Assembly (NCBI GenBank): GCA_947631575.1 | Contig: CANRLW010000001.1 | Coordinates: 108,015-172,014, forward strand | Direction of reading: 5' to 3' | Source: an uncultured Clostridia bacterium | GTDB lineage: Bacteria; Bacillota; Clostridia; Oscillospirales; Ruminococcaceae | DNA: 64,000 nt | In this document: piece after piece, positions 8,385-16,664 of the stretch | How positions within the stretch are numbered: position 1 is the stretch's first letter | How the letters are laid out: each line of letters opens with the position of its first letter | Position numbers and translations under genes: made by a program | The notes under the pieces: model-generated | Told to the model about the DNA's origin: nothing | The model's database searches: none | What the model saw: the letters and a program-made list of their open reading frames with translations, nothing else

Positions 8385-9758
8385 ATGGCAAAAAGTTATG
8401 AAATAGATATGTGCAGCGGCTCGGTATTAAAGAAAATGCTGATGTTCTCGCTGCCGCTTATGGCGTCGGGAGTGTTGCAGCTTTTATTCAATGCCGCCGA
8501 CGTCATAGTTCTCGGAAGATTTGCGGGCGACAATTCTATGGGTGCCGTCGGCTCTACGAGTTCGCTTATAAATCTTCTGACAAACCTTTTTGTAGGACTT
8601 GCGGTAGGTGTAAACGTTATAGCCGCGCGCGCTCACGGAGCAAATTCAAAACGCGACATGGAAGAGGCGGTACATACTTCAATGCTCCTTTCTGCTATTT
8701 GCGGAGCTATACTAGCGGTGGTCGGATTTGTTTTCGCACCACAGATACTTGAGCTTATGAACGCAGCGGAAAGCCAGCTCCCGCTGGCTTCTCAGTACCT
8801 CAGGATCTATTTCCTCGGAACGCCCGCTCTTATGATCTACAATTTTGGCTCAGCTATATTGAGAGCTGTCGGCGACACAAAACGCCCGCTTTACTTTTTG
8901 ACGGCTGCGGGCGTACTTAATGTTATCCTAAACCTTATTTTTGTTATTCTGTTTAAAATGGATGTTTCGGGCGTTGCACTTGCGACAGTCATTTCACAGT
9001 GCGGTTCGGCAGGACTTACGGTATTATGCCTTATAAAAGAAAAAGGGGAGATACACCTTGATCTTAAAAATCTCCGCATAATAAAGCGCGTGCTGATAGG
9101 TATAATAAAGGTCGGACTTCCGGCTGGGTTACAGGGCTGCATTTTTTCGCTGTCAAATGTTCTTATCCAGTCGTCCGTTAATATTTTCGGCGATATAGTT
9201 GTAGACGGAAATTCCGCCGCGCAGTCTATCGAAGGCTTTATTTATATGGCGATGAACACCTTTTATCAGGCGGCAATATCCTTTACCGGACAGCACGTTG
9301 GTGCAAAACGCTATGACAGAATTCCAAGAATATTGTTCTGTGCATTGGGCTGTGTTATGGCGACAGGGCTTATTCTCGGCTGGGCGGCATATCTTTTCGG
9401 ACATCAGCTTTTGTCGATATATTCGGGAAGTTCCGAAGTAATAGAGGCGGGAATTACCCGTATGCAGGTGATTTGCACAACATATTTCTTCTGCGGAATG
9501 ATGGATGTTATGGTAGGAATGATGAGAGGACTCGGCTATTCGACAGTGCCTATGATAGTTTCACTGATAGGAGCCTGCGGACTTAGAATACTCTGGCTTG
9601 CGACAATTTTCCAGATCCCCGATTATCACAACACCCTTTCGATCTACATAAGCTATCCTGTTTCATGGGCAATAACCTTTATGGTACATCTTATCTGCTA
9701 TTGCGTGATATGGGGAAAAGTAAAGCGAAAGCAAAAATTGTCGGAGGCAAAGGTTTAA
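8385..9758 (+). CDS. MATE family efflux transporter
   Basis: 457-residue multidrug and toxin extrusion (cation-coupled antiporter) protein with about 12 hydrophobic segments in two homologous halves. The N-terminal half has PLMASGVLQLLFNAADVIVLGRFAG and the conserved region GAVGSTSSLINLLTNLFVGLAVG. The C-terminal half has GLPAGLQGCIFSLSNVLIQSSVN. The ATG at 8385 follows GAGGGAG at 8375-8381; the upstream in-frame GTG would leave no room for it. Substrate unknown. It ends before a strong bidirectional terminator. Confidence 0.93.
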   Translation: MAKSYEIDMCSGSVLKKMLMFSLPLMASGVLQLLFNAADVIVLGRFAGDNSMGAVGSTSSLINLLTNLFVGLAVGVNVIAARAHGANSKRDMEEAVHTSMLLSAICGAILAVVGFVFAPQILELMNAAESQLPLASQYLRIYFLGTPALMIYNFGSAILRAVGDTKRPLYFLTAAGVLNVILNLIFVILFKMDVSGVALATVISQCGSAGLTVLCLIKEKGEIHLDLKNLRIIKRVLIGIIKVGLPAGLQGCIFSLSNVLIQSSVNIFGDIVVDGNSAAQSIEGFIYMAMNTFYQAAISFTGQHVGAKRYDRIPRILFCALGCVMATGLILGWAAYLFGHQLLSIYSGSSEVIEAGITRMQVICTTYFFCGMMDVMVGMMRGLGYSTVPMIVSLIGACGLRILWLATIFQIPDYHNTLSIYISYPVSWAITFMVHLICYCVIWGKVKRKQKLSEAKV

Positions 9759-9824
9759 GGTATTTATTTTCACTCTCTATGGCAAATGAGTTTCCAATGT
9801 ATTTTGCCGCTCAAAACTTATTCC

Positions 9825-9861
9825 GGCATCTAGCCTCTTAATGTCTAGCCTCTAGATGGGG
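9825..9861. repeat. CTAGCCTC-type intergenic repeat, copy 3
   Basis: GCATCTAGCCTCTTAATG is followed by TCTAGCCTCTAGATG: two tandem units of the repeat seen at 2524-2561 and 4990-5008, placed just before a terminator. Confidence 0.6.
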
Positions 9862-9863
9862 TC

Positions 9864-9899
9864 AAGGGGAAAAACCTTTTTCAAAAGGTTTTTCCCCTT
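9864..9899. terminator. Bidirectional terminator between MATE and spoIVA genes
   Basis: The 17-base arms AAGGGGAAAAACCTTTT and AAAAGGTTTTTCCCCTT are perfect inverted copies. They sit between converging genes. Confidence 0.85.
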
Positions 9900-9904
9900 G
9901 CTAC

Positions 9905-11377
9905 TTATAGTATTATGCAAATAAGCCCGCCGCAGCCGTCGTTTATTATTCTTCCTATTGTTTCTCTCAGTTTCATTCTTGCGTCGCGGGGCATTCGGTT
10001 GAGCTTGTTATGCAGCCCCTCATTTACAAGGTCATGCAACGATTTTCCGAAAATGTTGCTTTCCCAGATTTTCGTGGGATTTTCCTCAAAGTCCGTTAGT
10101 AAATAGCTTATAAGCTCTTCGGATTGCTTTTCGCTGCCGACTATGGGATTTATCTCCGTCGTTATGTCCGCGCTCATCATATGTATCGACGGTGCCGATG
10201 CCTTCAGCCTTACTCCGTATTTTCCGCCTTGTTTTATAATTTCGGGTTCTTCGAGCCGCATTTCTTCCATCTGCGGAAGTACTATCCCGTATCCAGTCGC
10301 TTCGACCTCTTCGATCGCGTCCTTTACGCGCTCATACTTTTTCTTTATTTCCGCAAGCATAAGCATACACGGCATAAGGTCGCTCTCGCTGTTTATTTCA
10401 AGCCCCGTTTCCTCGCCGAGTATCTGATAGAACAATTCGTCTTTCAGCGCAATATCAATTATTCCCGACCCCGTTCCAAGATCAAGCTCACATGTTTCCG
10501 CGCGCTTTACATATTCACATTCTCCGATCTTTGTGCCCGCGTTCTTTATCATGCTTACATCGGCAACTTCCGAGCAGGCGCTCTTTATTGCCTCTATAAC
10601 GCCTTTTTTCAGCTTGTGATCTTTATCGAGCGACATGACCCATTTCGGGAGCTTTATCTTTATTTCCTTTACGGGGAATTTCAGCAATACCTCTCCCAGT
10701 ATCTCCGAAATATTATCCTCGTCCATTTCCAGACAGTTAAGCACAATTACCCTCTCGCCGTATTTTTCGGACATTTCCTCAGCAAGCTTTTTTGTTTCGG
10801 GTTTGTCTGGCTCACGGGAGTTCAGTATTATAACAAAGGGCTTGTTTATTTCACAAAGCTCATTTATTATTTTTTCTTCGGCCTCCGCATATTCTTTTCG
10901 GGGAATATCCGCTATAGTGCCGTCGGTCGTTATGACAACGCCTATCGTCGAGTGGTCGTTTATTACCTTTCTCGTGCCTATTTCTGCCGCCATATTAAAC
11001 GGTATCTCTTCGTCAAACCACGAGGTCATGACCATTCTCGGAGCATTATTTTCAATATATCCTACCGCTGACGGTACGATATATCCCACGCAGTCTATCA
11101 GCCTTACGTTCATTTTTACATCGCCTATCGAAACTGATGCGGCATCTTCGGGAACGAACTTCGGTTCGGTCGTCATGATAGTTTTACCCGCAGAGCTTTG
11201 CGGAAGTTCGTCTGCGGCGCGGCTCCTGGCATATTCGTCCGCTATGTTCGGAATGACGAGCTTGTTCATAAATCTGCTTATAAATGTAGATTTTCCCGAA
11301 CGAACAGGCCCGACAACTCCGAGATAGATGTTTCCGCCTGTGCGGCGTGCAATATCGGCATAAATTGATGTGTTCAT
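9905..11377 (-). CDS. spoIVA: Stage IV sporulation protein A, spore coat morphogenetic ATPase
   Basis: Cytoskeletal ATPase that polymerises on the forespore surface as the basement layer of the spore coat and is also needed for cortex formation. At 490 residues it matches the family (B. subtilis 492). The N terminus is diagnostic: IYADIARRTGGNIYLGVVGPVRSGKSTFI, with Walker A GPVRSGKS near residue 23. ATG 11377 is chosen over a longer frame because AGAAAGGAAAG lies at the right distance. The C terminus GCGGLICIIL fits the membrane/SpoVM-proximal end. It lies 19 bases downstream of sipL, its binding partner in C. difficile. Confidence 0.97.
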   Translation of the reverse strand: MNTSIYADIARRTGGNIYLGVVGPVRSGKSTFISRFMNKLVIPNIADEYARSRAADELPQSSAGKTIMTTEPKFVPEDAASVSIGDVKMNVRLIDCVGYIVPSAVGYIENNAPRMVMTSWFDEEIPFNMAAEIGTRKVINDHSTIGVVITTDGTIADIPRKEYAEAEEKIINELCEINKPFVIILNSREPDKPETKKLAEEMSEKYGERVIVLNCLEMDEDNISEILGEVLLKFPVKEIKIKLPKWVMSLDKDHKLKKGVIEAIKSACSEVADVSMIKNAGTKIGECEYVKRAETCELDLGTGSGIIDIALKDELFYQILGEETGLEINSESDLMPCMLMLAEIKKKYERVKDAIEEVEATGYGIVLPQMEEMRLEEPEIIKQGGKYGVRLKASAPSIHMMSADITTEINPIVGSEKQSEELISYLLTDFEENPTKIWESNIFGKSLHDLVNEGLHNKLNRMPRDARMKLRETIGRIINDGCGGLICIIL

Positions 11378-11396
11378 AGAAACTTTCCTTTCTTTC

Positions 11397-12911
11397 TCAA
11401 ACGGTCGGAACAACTATCATTCCTTCGAGCTTGTTTTCTTCGTTCGGAGTATTTTCAGCGAGCAAAGCCGAAACGGTCGTGTTGTATTCCTTTGCAATTT
11501 CCCAGCAGTCCTTCGGCTCGTCTGCATAACATATCTTCAGCGCAAATTCGTTGTCTTTCTGCTTGGGTTTATCTTCGAGTATCTTTACGGAATTCAGCGT
11601 ATCTACATACATTATCTCGCGGACATCTCCCGAAACATCGCACGTTGCTGTTATTTCAAGAGTGTTGTCTGGCATTATCGCAAAGTTCGTATTAGAAACG
11701 TTTGTGCAGAAATAAACTGAACTGTTGTCGGTCGTTCCCGACAATACAGACCTTTCAAACGGTTCTTGTTTTTCAATGCAGAATACCGCGCCGCTGCTGC
11801 TTTTTCCATAAGCCTTACACCGCAGAAGTCCCGAAAGTATAAGCTCGCCGTTTACGTTTCTTGCGGCGGCATTTTTAATTTCCGCACGACAGTCCCACAC
11901 AGCAGCTATTTCTTCGTCATGCTTTGCCGTAAGTTTAAGCTGAAAGTTCTGCGAAAGCGGTTTTGGGACAGTTCCGAGTTTTATCTTTGCTGTGGAGATC
12001 TCTGTTTCAAAATTGGTGGAATAAGCGTCGGACGCTGTTTTAATCTTGCTTTCACAGGCGGCTCTTATGGTGCATTCTGCGTTTATCTCACACGACATAA
12101 CTCCGCTGTCAGGGCGCGGTATAAGCTCACAGCCGAGAACGTTTATTGATGGTATAGCGGAATATTCGTCGCTTATCCCCGAAACGTCAAGTATCGCTGA
12201 TACGGGAATTTCCGCCGTCATTTTTTCCGCGGTCACAGAAGAGCTGCTTTCGGGAATAGCGACCCCGTACAGCGCGTCAACGCAAATAGTTCCTTTAAGT
12301 ACCGCTTTGTCGGCTACTATACGCAGATCGCTTACTTTTGGAACAGCTGTGCTGTCTATTATAAAAGAAATACCCGAAGTGCCCGTATCTATCTCCTCGC
12401 GTATAACAAGCTTTTTTGATGAGAACAATGTCTTTCCCGCACAGGATATTTCTTCGGTTTTGAGTTCAAGTTTGTCGGACAGATCGGGTTGTTTTATCTC
12501 GGAGCAGTTAAAAGCCTTTATCCCTATAGACACAGCTCCGCGCACATCTATCCTTCTGGGACTGACCGCCCTGCAAGAACAGTAGTCCTCACACACAAAA
12601 AAGCGCACGTCTTCCGCATATGCGCCAAGGGATACCGTTTTTGAAAACGTTGTCCTTCCCAGAACACAGCAGATCTGTCCGCCTTCTTCATTTGCATAGA
12701 CGGCTCTTGCAATTATTTCTCCGTCAATGGTAAGTTTTCCGTCCGACGACACAGCGTATGACAGTATCCTTGGTGAAAGCGAGCCTGAAAGTGTTCTGAA
12801 AACCTCCGGACAATAGTCCGGAACGATACAGTCAAGCTCCGCACTTTGCTCTATTGCCGCGTCATAGAGCGTCTGTTCGGTATAAATACCTTGCATTTCT
12901 TCTTTTTCCAT
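11397..12911 (-). CDS. sipL: SipL, SpoIVA-interacting protein with LysM domain
   Basis: Clostridial coat morphogenesis protein. In C. difficile, SipL binds SpoIVA through its C-terminal LysM domain and is required for coat attachment. This 504-residue protein has DUF3794/SPOCS repeats (VPDYCPEVFRTLSG; IPSINVLGCELIPRPDSG; ITATCDVSGDVREIMYVDTL) and a C-terminal LysM domain (about residues 457-504: ICYADEPKDCWEIAKEYN to KLEGMIVVPTV). A strong GAGGAGG precedes the ATG and a sigma-E-like promoter lies just upstream. Together with spoIVA it forms a two-gene mother-cell operon. Confidence 0.95.
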   Translation of the reverse strand: MEKEEMQGIYTEQTLYDAAIEQSAELDCIVPDYCPEVFRTLSGSLSPRILSYAVSSDGKLTIDGEIIARAVYANEEGGQICCVLGRTTFSKTVSLGAYAEDVRFFVCEDYCSCRAVSPRRIDVRGAVSIGIKAFNCSEIKQPDLSDKLELKTEEISCAGKTLFSSKKLVIREEIDTGTSGISFIIDSTAVPKVSDLRIVADKAVLKGTICVDALYGVAIPESSSSVTAEKMTAEIPVSAILDVSGISDEYSAIPSINVLGCELIPRPDSGVMSCEINAECTIRAACESKIKTASDAYSTNFETEISTAKIKLGTVPKPLSQNFQLKLTAKHDEEIAAVWDCRAEIKNAAARNVNGELILSGLLRCKAYGKSSSGAVFCIEKQEPFERSVLSGTTDNSSVYFCTNVSNTNFAIMPDNTLEITATCDVSGDVREIMYVDTLNSVKILEDKPKQKDNEFALKICYADEPKDCWEIAKEYNTTVSALLAENTPNEENKLEGMIVVPTV

Positions 12912-12938
12912 AATATCCTCCTCGTATTAGTTTTGTAC

Positions 12939-12967
12939 ATCTTATGCTTGCAAGTCCGTATTTATGA
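12939..12967 (-). promoter_or_regulatory. Candidate sigma-E promoter of sipL-spoIVA
   Basis: On the minus strand TCATAAA (12967-12961), a 14-base spacer, then CATAAGAT (12946-12939). This resembles the sigma-E pattern (ATA, 14 bases, CATAcanT). The predicted start is about 20 bases before the ATG, leaving room for GAGGAGG. Confidence 0.55.
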
Positions 12968-13033
12968 CGAGTTTTATTGTTTAATTGAAATGCAAAAATA
13001 CATATACTTTTGAAATATTGTATATAAAAAGAC

Positions 13034-13062
13034 TTGTAATTTTCAGAAAAATGTGTTACAAT
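13034..13062 (+). promoter_or_regulatory. Promoter for corA
   Basis: TTGTAA (13034-13039), 17 bases, TACAAT (13057-13062), about 60 bases before the GTG start. Confidence 0.6.
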
Positions 13063-13124
13063 AATACAAGTGCAAAAGAAAATGATATTTTGTGTTATAT
13101 CGGGTCGAAAAGGAAGTGATCGCG

Positions 13125-14072
13125 GTGATAGAATTTTACAGGAGCATAGAGGGAAAAGTCTGCCATATAGAAGAATACGAGCAGGGCTGTTGGGTGTCTG
13201 TCATAAGTCCTACTGAAACCGAGATCTCGCGCCTTGAAGAAGACCTGAAAATTGACCGCGATTATATCCGTGCCGCGCTCGATGAAGAAGAGCCTTCGCG
13301 TATTGAAAGTGACGACGGCGTTACGCTTATTGTCGTTGACTATCCTATCGCCGAGCAGGACAACGATCCCGACAAGACCCTTTTGTATTCAACTACCCCT
13401 ATGTCAATAATAATAACAGACGAAAGCGTTATTACCGTCAGCGCGCGCGAAAACGCCGTAGTAGACGAAATTTCAAAAGGTGTTTTAAAAGGCATACGCA
13501 CAAACTATAAAACAAACTTTGTCTTTACTATACTTCTGCGGATAGCTACGCGCTATCTACAGTATCTTAAACAGATAGACAAGATATCAAATTATGTCGA
13601 AGGGAAAATGTACCTTGCGATGAAAAACAAGGGGCTTATACAGCTCCTCGGTCTTGAAAAATCGCTCGTCTATTTTTCTACGTCATTAAAATCAAACGAG
13701 GCTATCCTTGAAAAGCTTATGCGCGGACGTTACATAAAGCTCTACGAGGAAGATTCCGACCTGCTTGACGATGTAATAATTGAAGTAAAACAGGCTATCG
13801 AGATGACAAACATCTATTCAAACATTCTGAGCGGAACAATGGACACATTCGCGAGCATAATTTCAAACAACCTGAATATTGTCATGAAACGAATGACAAT
13901 ACTTACCATTATAATAGCCGTTCCTACCATTGTTTTCAGTTTTTACGGAATGAACCTTAATGACGCGGCAAACGGACTTCCGCTTGCGAATATCTGGTTT
14001 CCGCTGATTTTAAGTATCGGACTTTCGGCAGTTGTCGGCATACTTGTAAATCTTATCCAAAAGTTTAAATAG
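13125..14072 (+). CDS. corA: CorA family divalent metal ion transporter
   Basis: Pentameric Mg2+/Co2+ channel. The 315-residue protein has the long N-terminal cytoplasmic alpha/beta domain and helical stalk, then two C-terminal transmembrane helices (MTILTIIIAVPTIVFSF and IWFPLILSIGLSAVVGILV). The selectivity motif YGMNL (near residue 274) ends TM1. GTG 13125 is preferred over the upstream ATG because AAGGAAGTGATC at 13110-13121 is a near-perfect extended ribosome binding site. It stands alone, divergent from the sporulation operon. Confidence 0.93.
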   Translation: MIEFYRSIEGKVCHIEEYEQGCWVSVISPTETEISRLEEDLKIDRDYIRAALDEEEPSRIESDDGVTLIVVDYPIAEQDNDPDKTLLYSTTPMSIIITDESVITVSARENAVVDEISKGVLKGIRTNYKTNFVFTILLRIATRYLQYLKQIDKISNYVEGKMYLAMKNKGLIQLLGLEKSLVYFSTSLKSNEAILEKLMRGRYIKLYEEDSDLLDDVIIEVKQAIEMTNIYSNILSGTMDTFASIISNNLNIVMKRMTILTIIIAVPTIVFSFYGMNLNDAANGLPLANIWFPLILSIGLSAVVGILVNLIQKFK

Positions 14073-14147
14073 CTCCTTTCGTGCTTTCAAAAGCATGAGT
14101 TTAAATTTTTTACACAGTCCAATCTTTTAATTAAAATTATTTGGCAT

Positions 14148-14186
14148 TGGCGTTGTACGTATCTTTCCGTATAACGCCGTTTTCTT
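14148..14186 (+). terminator. Probable terminator after corA
   Basis: GGCGTT (14148-14153) pairs with AACGCC (14172-14177) around an inner ACG/CGT helix. GTTTTCTTTT follows. Confidence 0.5.
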
Positions 14187-14296
14187 TTCAAAAGCCTTTT
14201 TTTAACGGAAAATATACTCAAGATTAAAAATAGTGTTAGGGGAAAATATATAAAAAGAGAAAAGAATTTTCTCAATAATAAAAATATGGTGATAAT

Positions 14297-14614
14297 ATGG
14301 CTGTAAGTGTAGATAATGAAAATTTTGATAAAGAAGTTTTAAGAACAAACGGAATAGTTTTAGCGGATTTTTATTCGGAGACCTGCGCGCCTTGCAGGAG
14401 AGTTTCTCCCGTGCTTGCCGAGCTTGAAGAAGACTACGGCGATAAAATAAAGCTCGCAAAGATAAACGTAAACCTTGATGCAAAGCTTGCGAGAAAATAC
14501 GTTGTCGGCGCTGTTCCTACTATAGTTTTTTTCAAAGACGGCGAGGAGTCGGGTAGAATTGTCGGAGCGGCAAATAAGTCCGAATATTCTTCGGCTATTG
14601 ATAAGATGATGTGA
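14297..14614 (+). CDS. Thioredoxin-fold protein with CAPC active site
   Basis: 105 residues, standard thioredoxin length. The redox motif is Cys30-Ala-Pro-Cys33 in FYSETCAPCRRVSPVL. The usual Trp before the first Cys and Gly after it are replaced (TCAPC instead of WCGPC), which should shift the redox potential. The cis-Pro loop VGAVPTIVFFKDG is intact. It probably acts as a cytosolic disulfide reductase. No thioredoxin reductase is adjacent. A terminator follows directly, so it is probably monocistronic. Confidence 0.9.
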   Translation: MAVSVDNENFDKEVLRTNGIVLADFYSETCAPCRRVSPVLAELEEDYGDKIKLAKINVNLDAKLARKYVVGAVPTIVFFKDGEESGRIVGAANKSEYSSAIDKMM

Positions 14615-14616
14615 GA

Positions 14617-14659
14617 AAACAGGCTGTTGAATAAAATCATCTTTATCGACAGCCTGTTT
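14617..14659 (+). terminator. Terminator after the thioredoxin gene
   Basis: AAACAGGCTGT (14617-14627) pairs with ACAGCCTGTTT (14649-14659). CATTTCTT follows. Confidence 0.75.
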
Positions 14660-14696
14660 CATTTCTTACGAATTTATTACAATTTTTTTCATTGTC

Positions 14697-14725
14697 TTGA
14701 CTAAATAATAAAATTGAGTTATAAT
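14697..14725 (+). promoter_or_regulatory. Consensus promoter for the VanRS-like system
   Basis: TTGACT (14697-14702), 17 bases, TATAAT (14720-14725). The expected start falls at about 14732, exactly at the hairpin described next. Confidence 0.8.
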
Positions 14726-14727
14726 TT

Positions 14728-14756
14728 AGGTGACGGGAGTCGAACCCGTACCACCT
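14728..14756. other. tRNA T-arm-like hairpin at the 5' end of the vanR-like mRNA
   Basis: On the minus strand ACGGG TTCGACT CCCGT forms a perfect 5-bp stem with a canonical T-loop (TTCRANY). AGGTG/CACCT outside can extend it. On the plus strand the same bases form a hairpin at the predicted transcript start. It could be the remnant of a tRNA 3' end (integration scar), an operator, or a 5' stabilising hairpin. No anticodon or D arm remains. Confidence 0.4.
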
Positions 14757-14784
14757 TGAATAAATAATGATTTGGGGAATATTT

Positions 14785-15492
14785 ATGACAGATAAGAAAA
14801 CAACTCCTCGGATACTTGTCGTTGACGATGAAAAGGAAATAGCGGACCTTATAGAGCTTTATCTTAAAAACGAGGGCTGCGAGATAATGAAGTTCTATAA
14901 CGGAAAGGACGCGCTCGAATGTGTACAAAATGAAAAGATAGATCTTGCTCTTCTTGATGTTATGCTGCCTGATACGGACGGCTTTACTCTGGTGAAACTT
15001 ATACGCGAAAAGTATTTTTTCCCTATCATTATGCTGACTGCAAAGGTCGAGGACAGCGATAAAATAATGGGTCTTACGATAGGCGCTGACGATTACATAA
15101 CAAAGCCCTTCAATCCGCTGGAAGTTACAGCGCGTGTCAGAACGCAACTTCGCCGCTATATGCGGTATAATTCCGCCGAACCCGAACAGCCCACAGATGA
15201 AATAGATATCCGCGGTCTTGTCATAAGTAAATCTTCCCATAAATGCACGCTTTTCGGTGAACCCGTTTCTCTTACGCCTTTAGAGTTTTCTTTGTTGCTT
15301 TATCTTTGCCTTAACAGGGGTACGGTCGTATCGTCCGAGGAGCTTTTTGAAAACGTCTGGGGCGAAAAATTTATAAATGCAAATAACACCGTTATGGCTC
15401 ACATCGCGCGCCTTAGAGAAAAGCTGAAAGAGTCGCCGCGAGAGCCTAAATTTATAAAAACTGTCTGGGGAGTTGGCTATACAATTGAATAA
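14785..15492 (+). CDS. VanR-like OmpR-family response regulator
   Basis: DNA-binding response regulator, 235 residues. The receiver domain has ILVVDDEKEIADLIELYLKNEGC, phosphoacceptor Asp58 (LALLDVMLPDTDG), Thr86 (IIMLTAK) and Lys107 (DDYITKPFNPLE). The C-terminal winged helix ends in TVWGVGYTIE. The ADLIELYLKNE and LTIGADDYITKPF runs closely follow VanR of vancomycin-resistance clusters, but no vanHAX genes lie here. ATG 14785 is used rather than 14767 because GGGGA at 14774-14778 is well spaced from it. The kinase gene begins inside its last codons. Confidence 0.93.
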   Translation: MTDKKTTPRILVVDDEKEIADLIELYLKNEGCEIMKFYNGKDALECVQNEKIDLALLDVMLPDTDGFTLVKLIREKYFFPIIMLTAKVEDSDKIMGLTIGADDYITKPFNPLEVTARVRTQLRRYMRYNSAEPEQPTDEIDIRGLVISKSSHKCTLFGEPVSLTPLEFSLLLYLCLNRGTVVSSEELFENVWGEKFINANNTVMAHIARLREKLKESPREPKFIKTVWGVGYTIE

Positions 15493-16588
15493 AAATAAAA
15501 TAAAATACAGCGCCGTAACAAGAAAGCTTATGACTACGAGCGCCCTGCTTATGCTGGGTTGGGTGGTGGCAGTGGCTGTTGTGCTTCAAGTGGGCATTTT
15601 GATATGTAAAAGTTTTACTTGGTACGGAAACGAGTTTTTGTACCATCCGCTTAGATTAATAGAGAATAATATAGTCTGGATATTGCCCGTGACAGTCCTT
15701 GCGGGCTGTATTGTCATTTTTTACATTGTCCTGAGAAAAGCGCTAAGATATCTTGACGAGATAACCTTTGAGGCTGAAAAGCTTGCAGATCCCGACGCAA
15801 AGCCCATACACCTCTCCGACGAGCTTAAAGGCATTCAGGACGAGCTAAACTCCGCGCGCGAGCAGTCGCTTAAAAACTCCGCTCTTGCAAAAGAGGCGGA
15901 GCAGAGAAAAAGCGATCTTGTCGTATATCTTGCGCATGACTTAAAAACACCGCTGACGAGCGTTATAGGCTATCTGTCGCTGCTTAAAGACGAAAAGGAT
16001 ATATCAGAGGAAACGCGCGAAAAATACACGGACATTGCTCTTTCAAAAGCAAACCGCCTCGAGGAGCTTGTAAACGAATTTTTTGAAATTACACGCTTTA
16101 ATCTTTCAAAGCTCACTCTCGAATATTCCACGATAAATTTAACGCTTATGCTCGAACAGCTCATATATGAGTTCGGACCAGTATTTGACAGAAAACAACT
16201 TTCCGCAAAGATGTATGCCGAAGAAAAGGTTATGCTCAGATGCGACCCCGACAAACTCTCGAGAGTGTTTGACAATCTTCTTAGAAACGCCGTAAATTAC
16301 AGCTATGAGGAAACTCAGATAGAAATACGTCTTATTACGGATGATAATTTTGTGTACATATTTTTCTCAAACTCGGGCGCTACTATCCCTTCGGATAAGC
16401 TTGAAAGAATATTCGAGCAGTTTTTCAGACTTGACACTTCCCGCGCTACAAACAGCGGCGGCGCAGGGCTGGGACTTGCTATAGCAAAGCAGATAACCGA
16501 ACTTCACGGAGGAAAAATATCCGCAACAAGCGAAAACGAAATAACGCGCTTTTGCGTCAAGCTCCCTAAAATTCAAAAAAACACTTGA
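15485..16588 (+). CDS. VanS-like sensor histidine kinase
   Basis: Membrane sensor kinase of about 367 residues. Two transmembrane helices (LMTTSALLMLGWVVAVAVVLQVGILI and VWILPVTVLAGCIVIFYIVL) enclose a short extracytoplasmic loop of about 35 residues. A HAMP-like linker, the H box YLAHDLKTPLTSVIGYLS, N box DNLLRNAVNYS and G boxes GGAGLGLAIAKQ follow. The H-box run is the VanS type. The start is uncertain: TTG 15485 lies 12 bases after GGGGAG, and TTG 15473 would also be in frame; both overlap the regulator gene. With so short a sensor loop, the signal is probably sensed in or near the membrane. Confidence 0.92.
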   Translation: MNKNKIKYSAVTRKLMTTSALLMLGWVVAVAVVLQVGILICKSFTWYGNEFLYHPLRLIENNIVWILPVTVLAGCIVIFYIVLRKALRYLDEITFEAEKLADPDAKPIHLSDELKGIQDELNSAREQSLKNSALAKEAEQRKSDLVVYLAHDLKTPLTSVIGYLSLLKDEKDISEETREKYTDIALSKANRLEELVNEFFEITRFNLSKLTLEYSTINLTLMLEQLIYEFGPVFDRKQLSAKMYAEEKVMLRCDPDKLSRVFDNLLRNAVNYSYEETQIEIRLITDDNFVYIFFSNSGATIPSDKLERIFEQFFRLDTSRATNSGGAGLGLAIAKQITELHGGKISATSENEITRFCVKLPKIQKNT

Positions 16589-16613
16589 CAATGTAAATAA
16601 TGTATGATATAAT
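16585..16613 (+). promoter_or_regulatory. Consensus promoter overlapping the kinase stop codon
   Basis: TTGACA (16585-16590), 17 bases, TATAAT (16608-16613). The kinase TGA is inside the -35 box. It drives the radical SAM pair. Confidence 0.85.
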
Positions 16614-16616
16614 AAA

Positions 16617-16650
16617 ACTGTACTATTCAGAGGAGTACAGTTTTTATTTT
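16617..16650 (+). promoter_or_regulatory. Terminator-like hairpin right at the transcription start
   Basis: ACTGTACT (16617-16624) pairs with AGTACAGT (16634-16641), and TTTTATTTT follows. The stem begins at about the predicted +1, so the nascent RNA would fold at once. Alternatively the dyad is a repressor or activator operator covering the start site. Confidence 0.5.
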
Positions 16651-16664
16651 TTGGGGTGATATTA

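Noticed and set aside
10124..11071. 315-codon open frame on the plus strand
   Set aside because: It is antisense to spoIVA, which has clear family motifs. The frame is rich in Tyr, Phe and Arg, as shadow frames here are, and has no ribosome binding site.
14728..14756. A functional tRNA gene
   Set aside because: Only a T-arm-like segment is present. There is no D arm, anticodon arm or paired acceptor stem.
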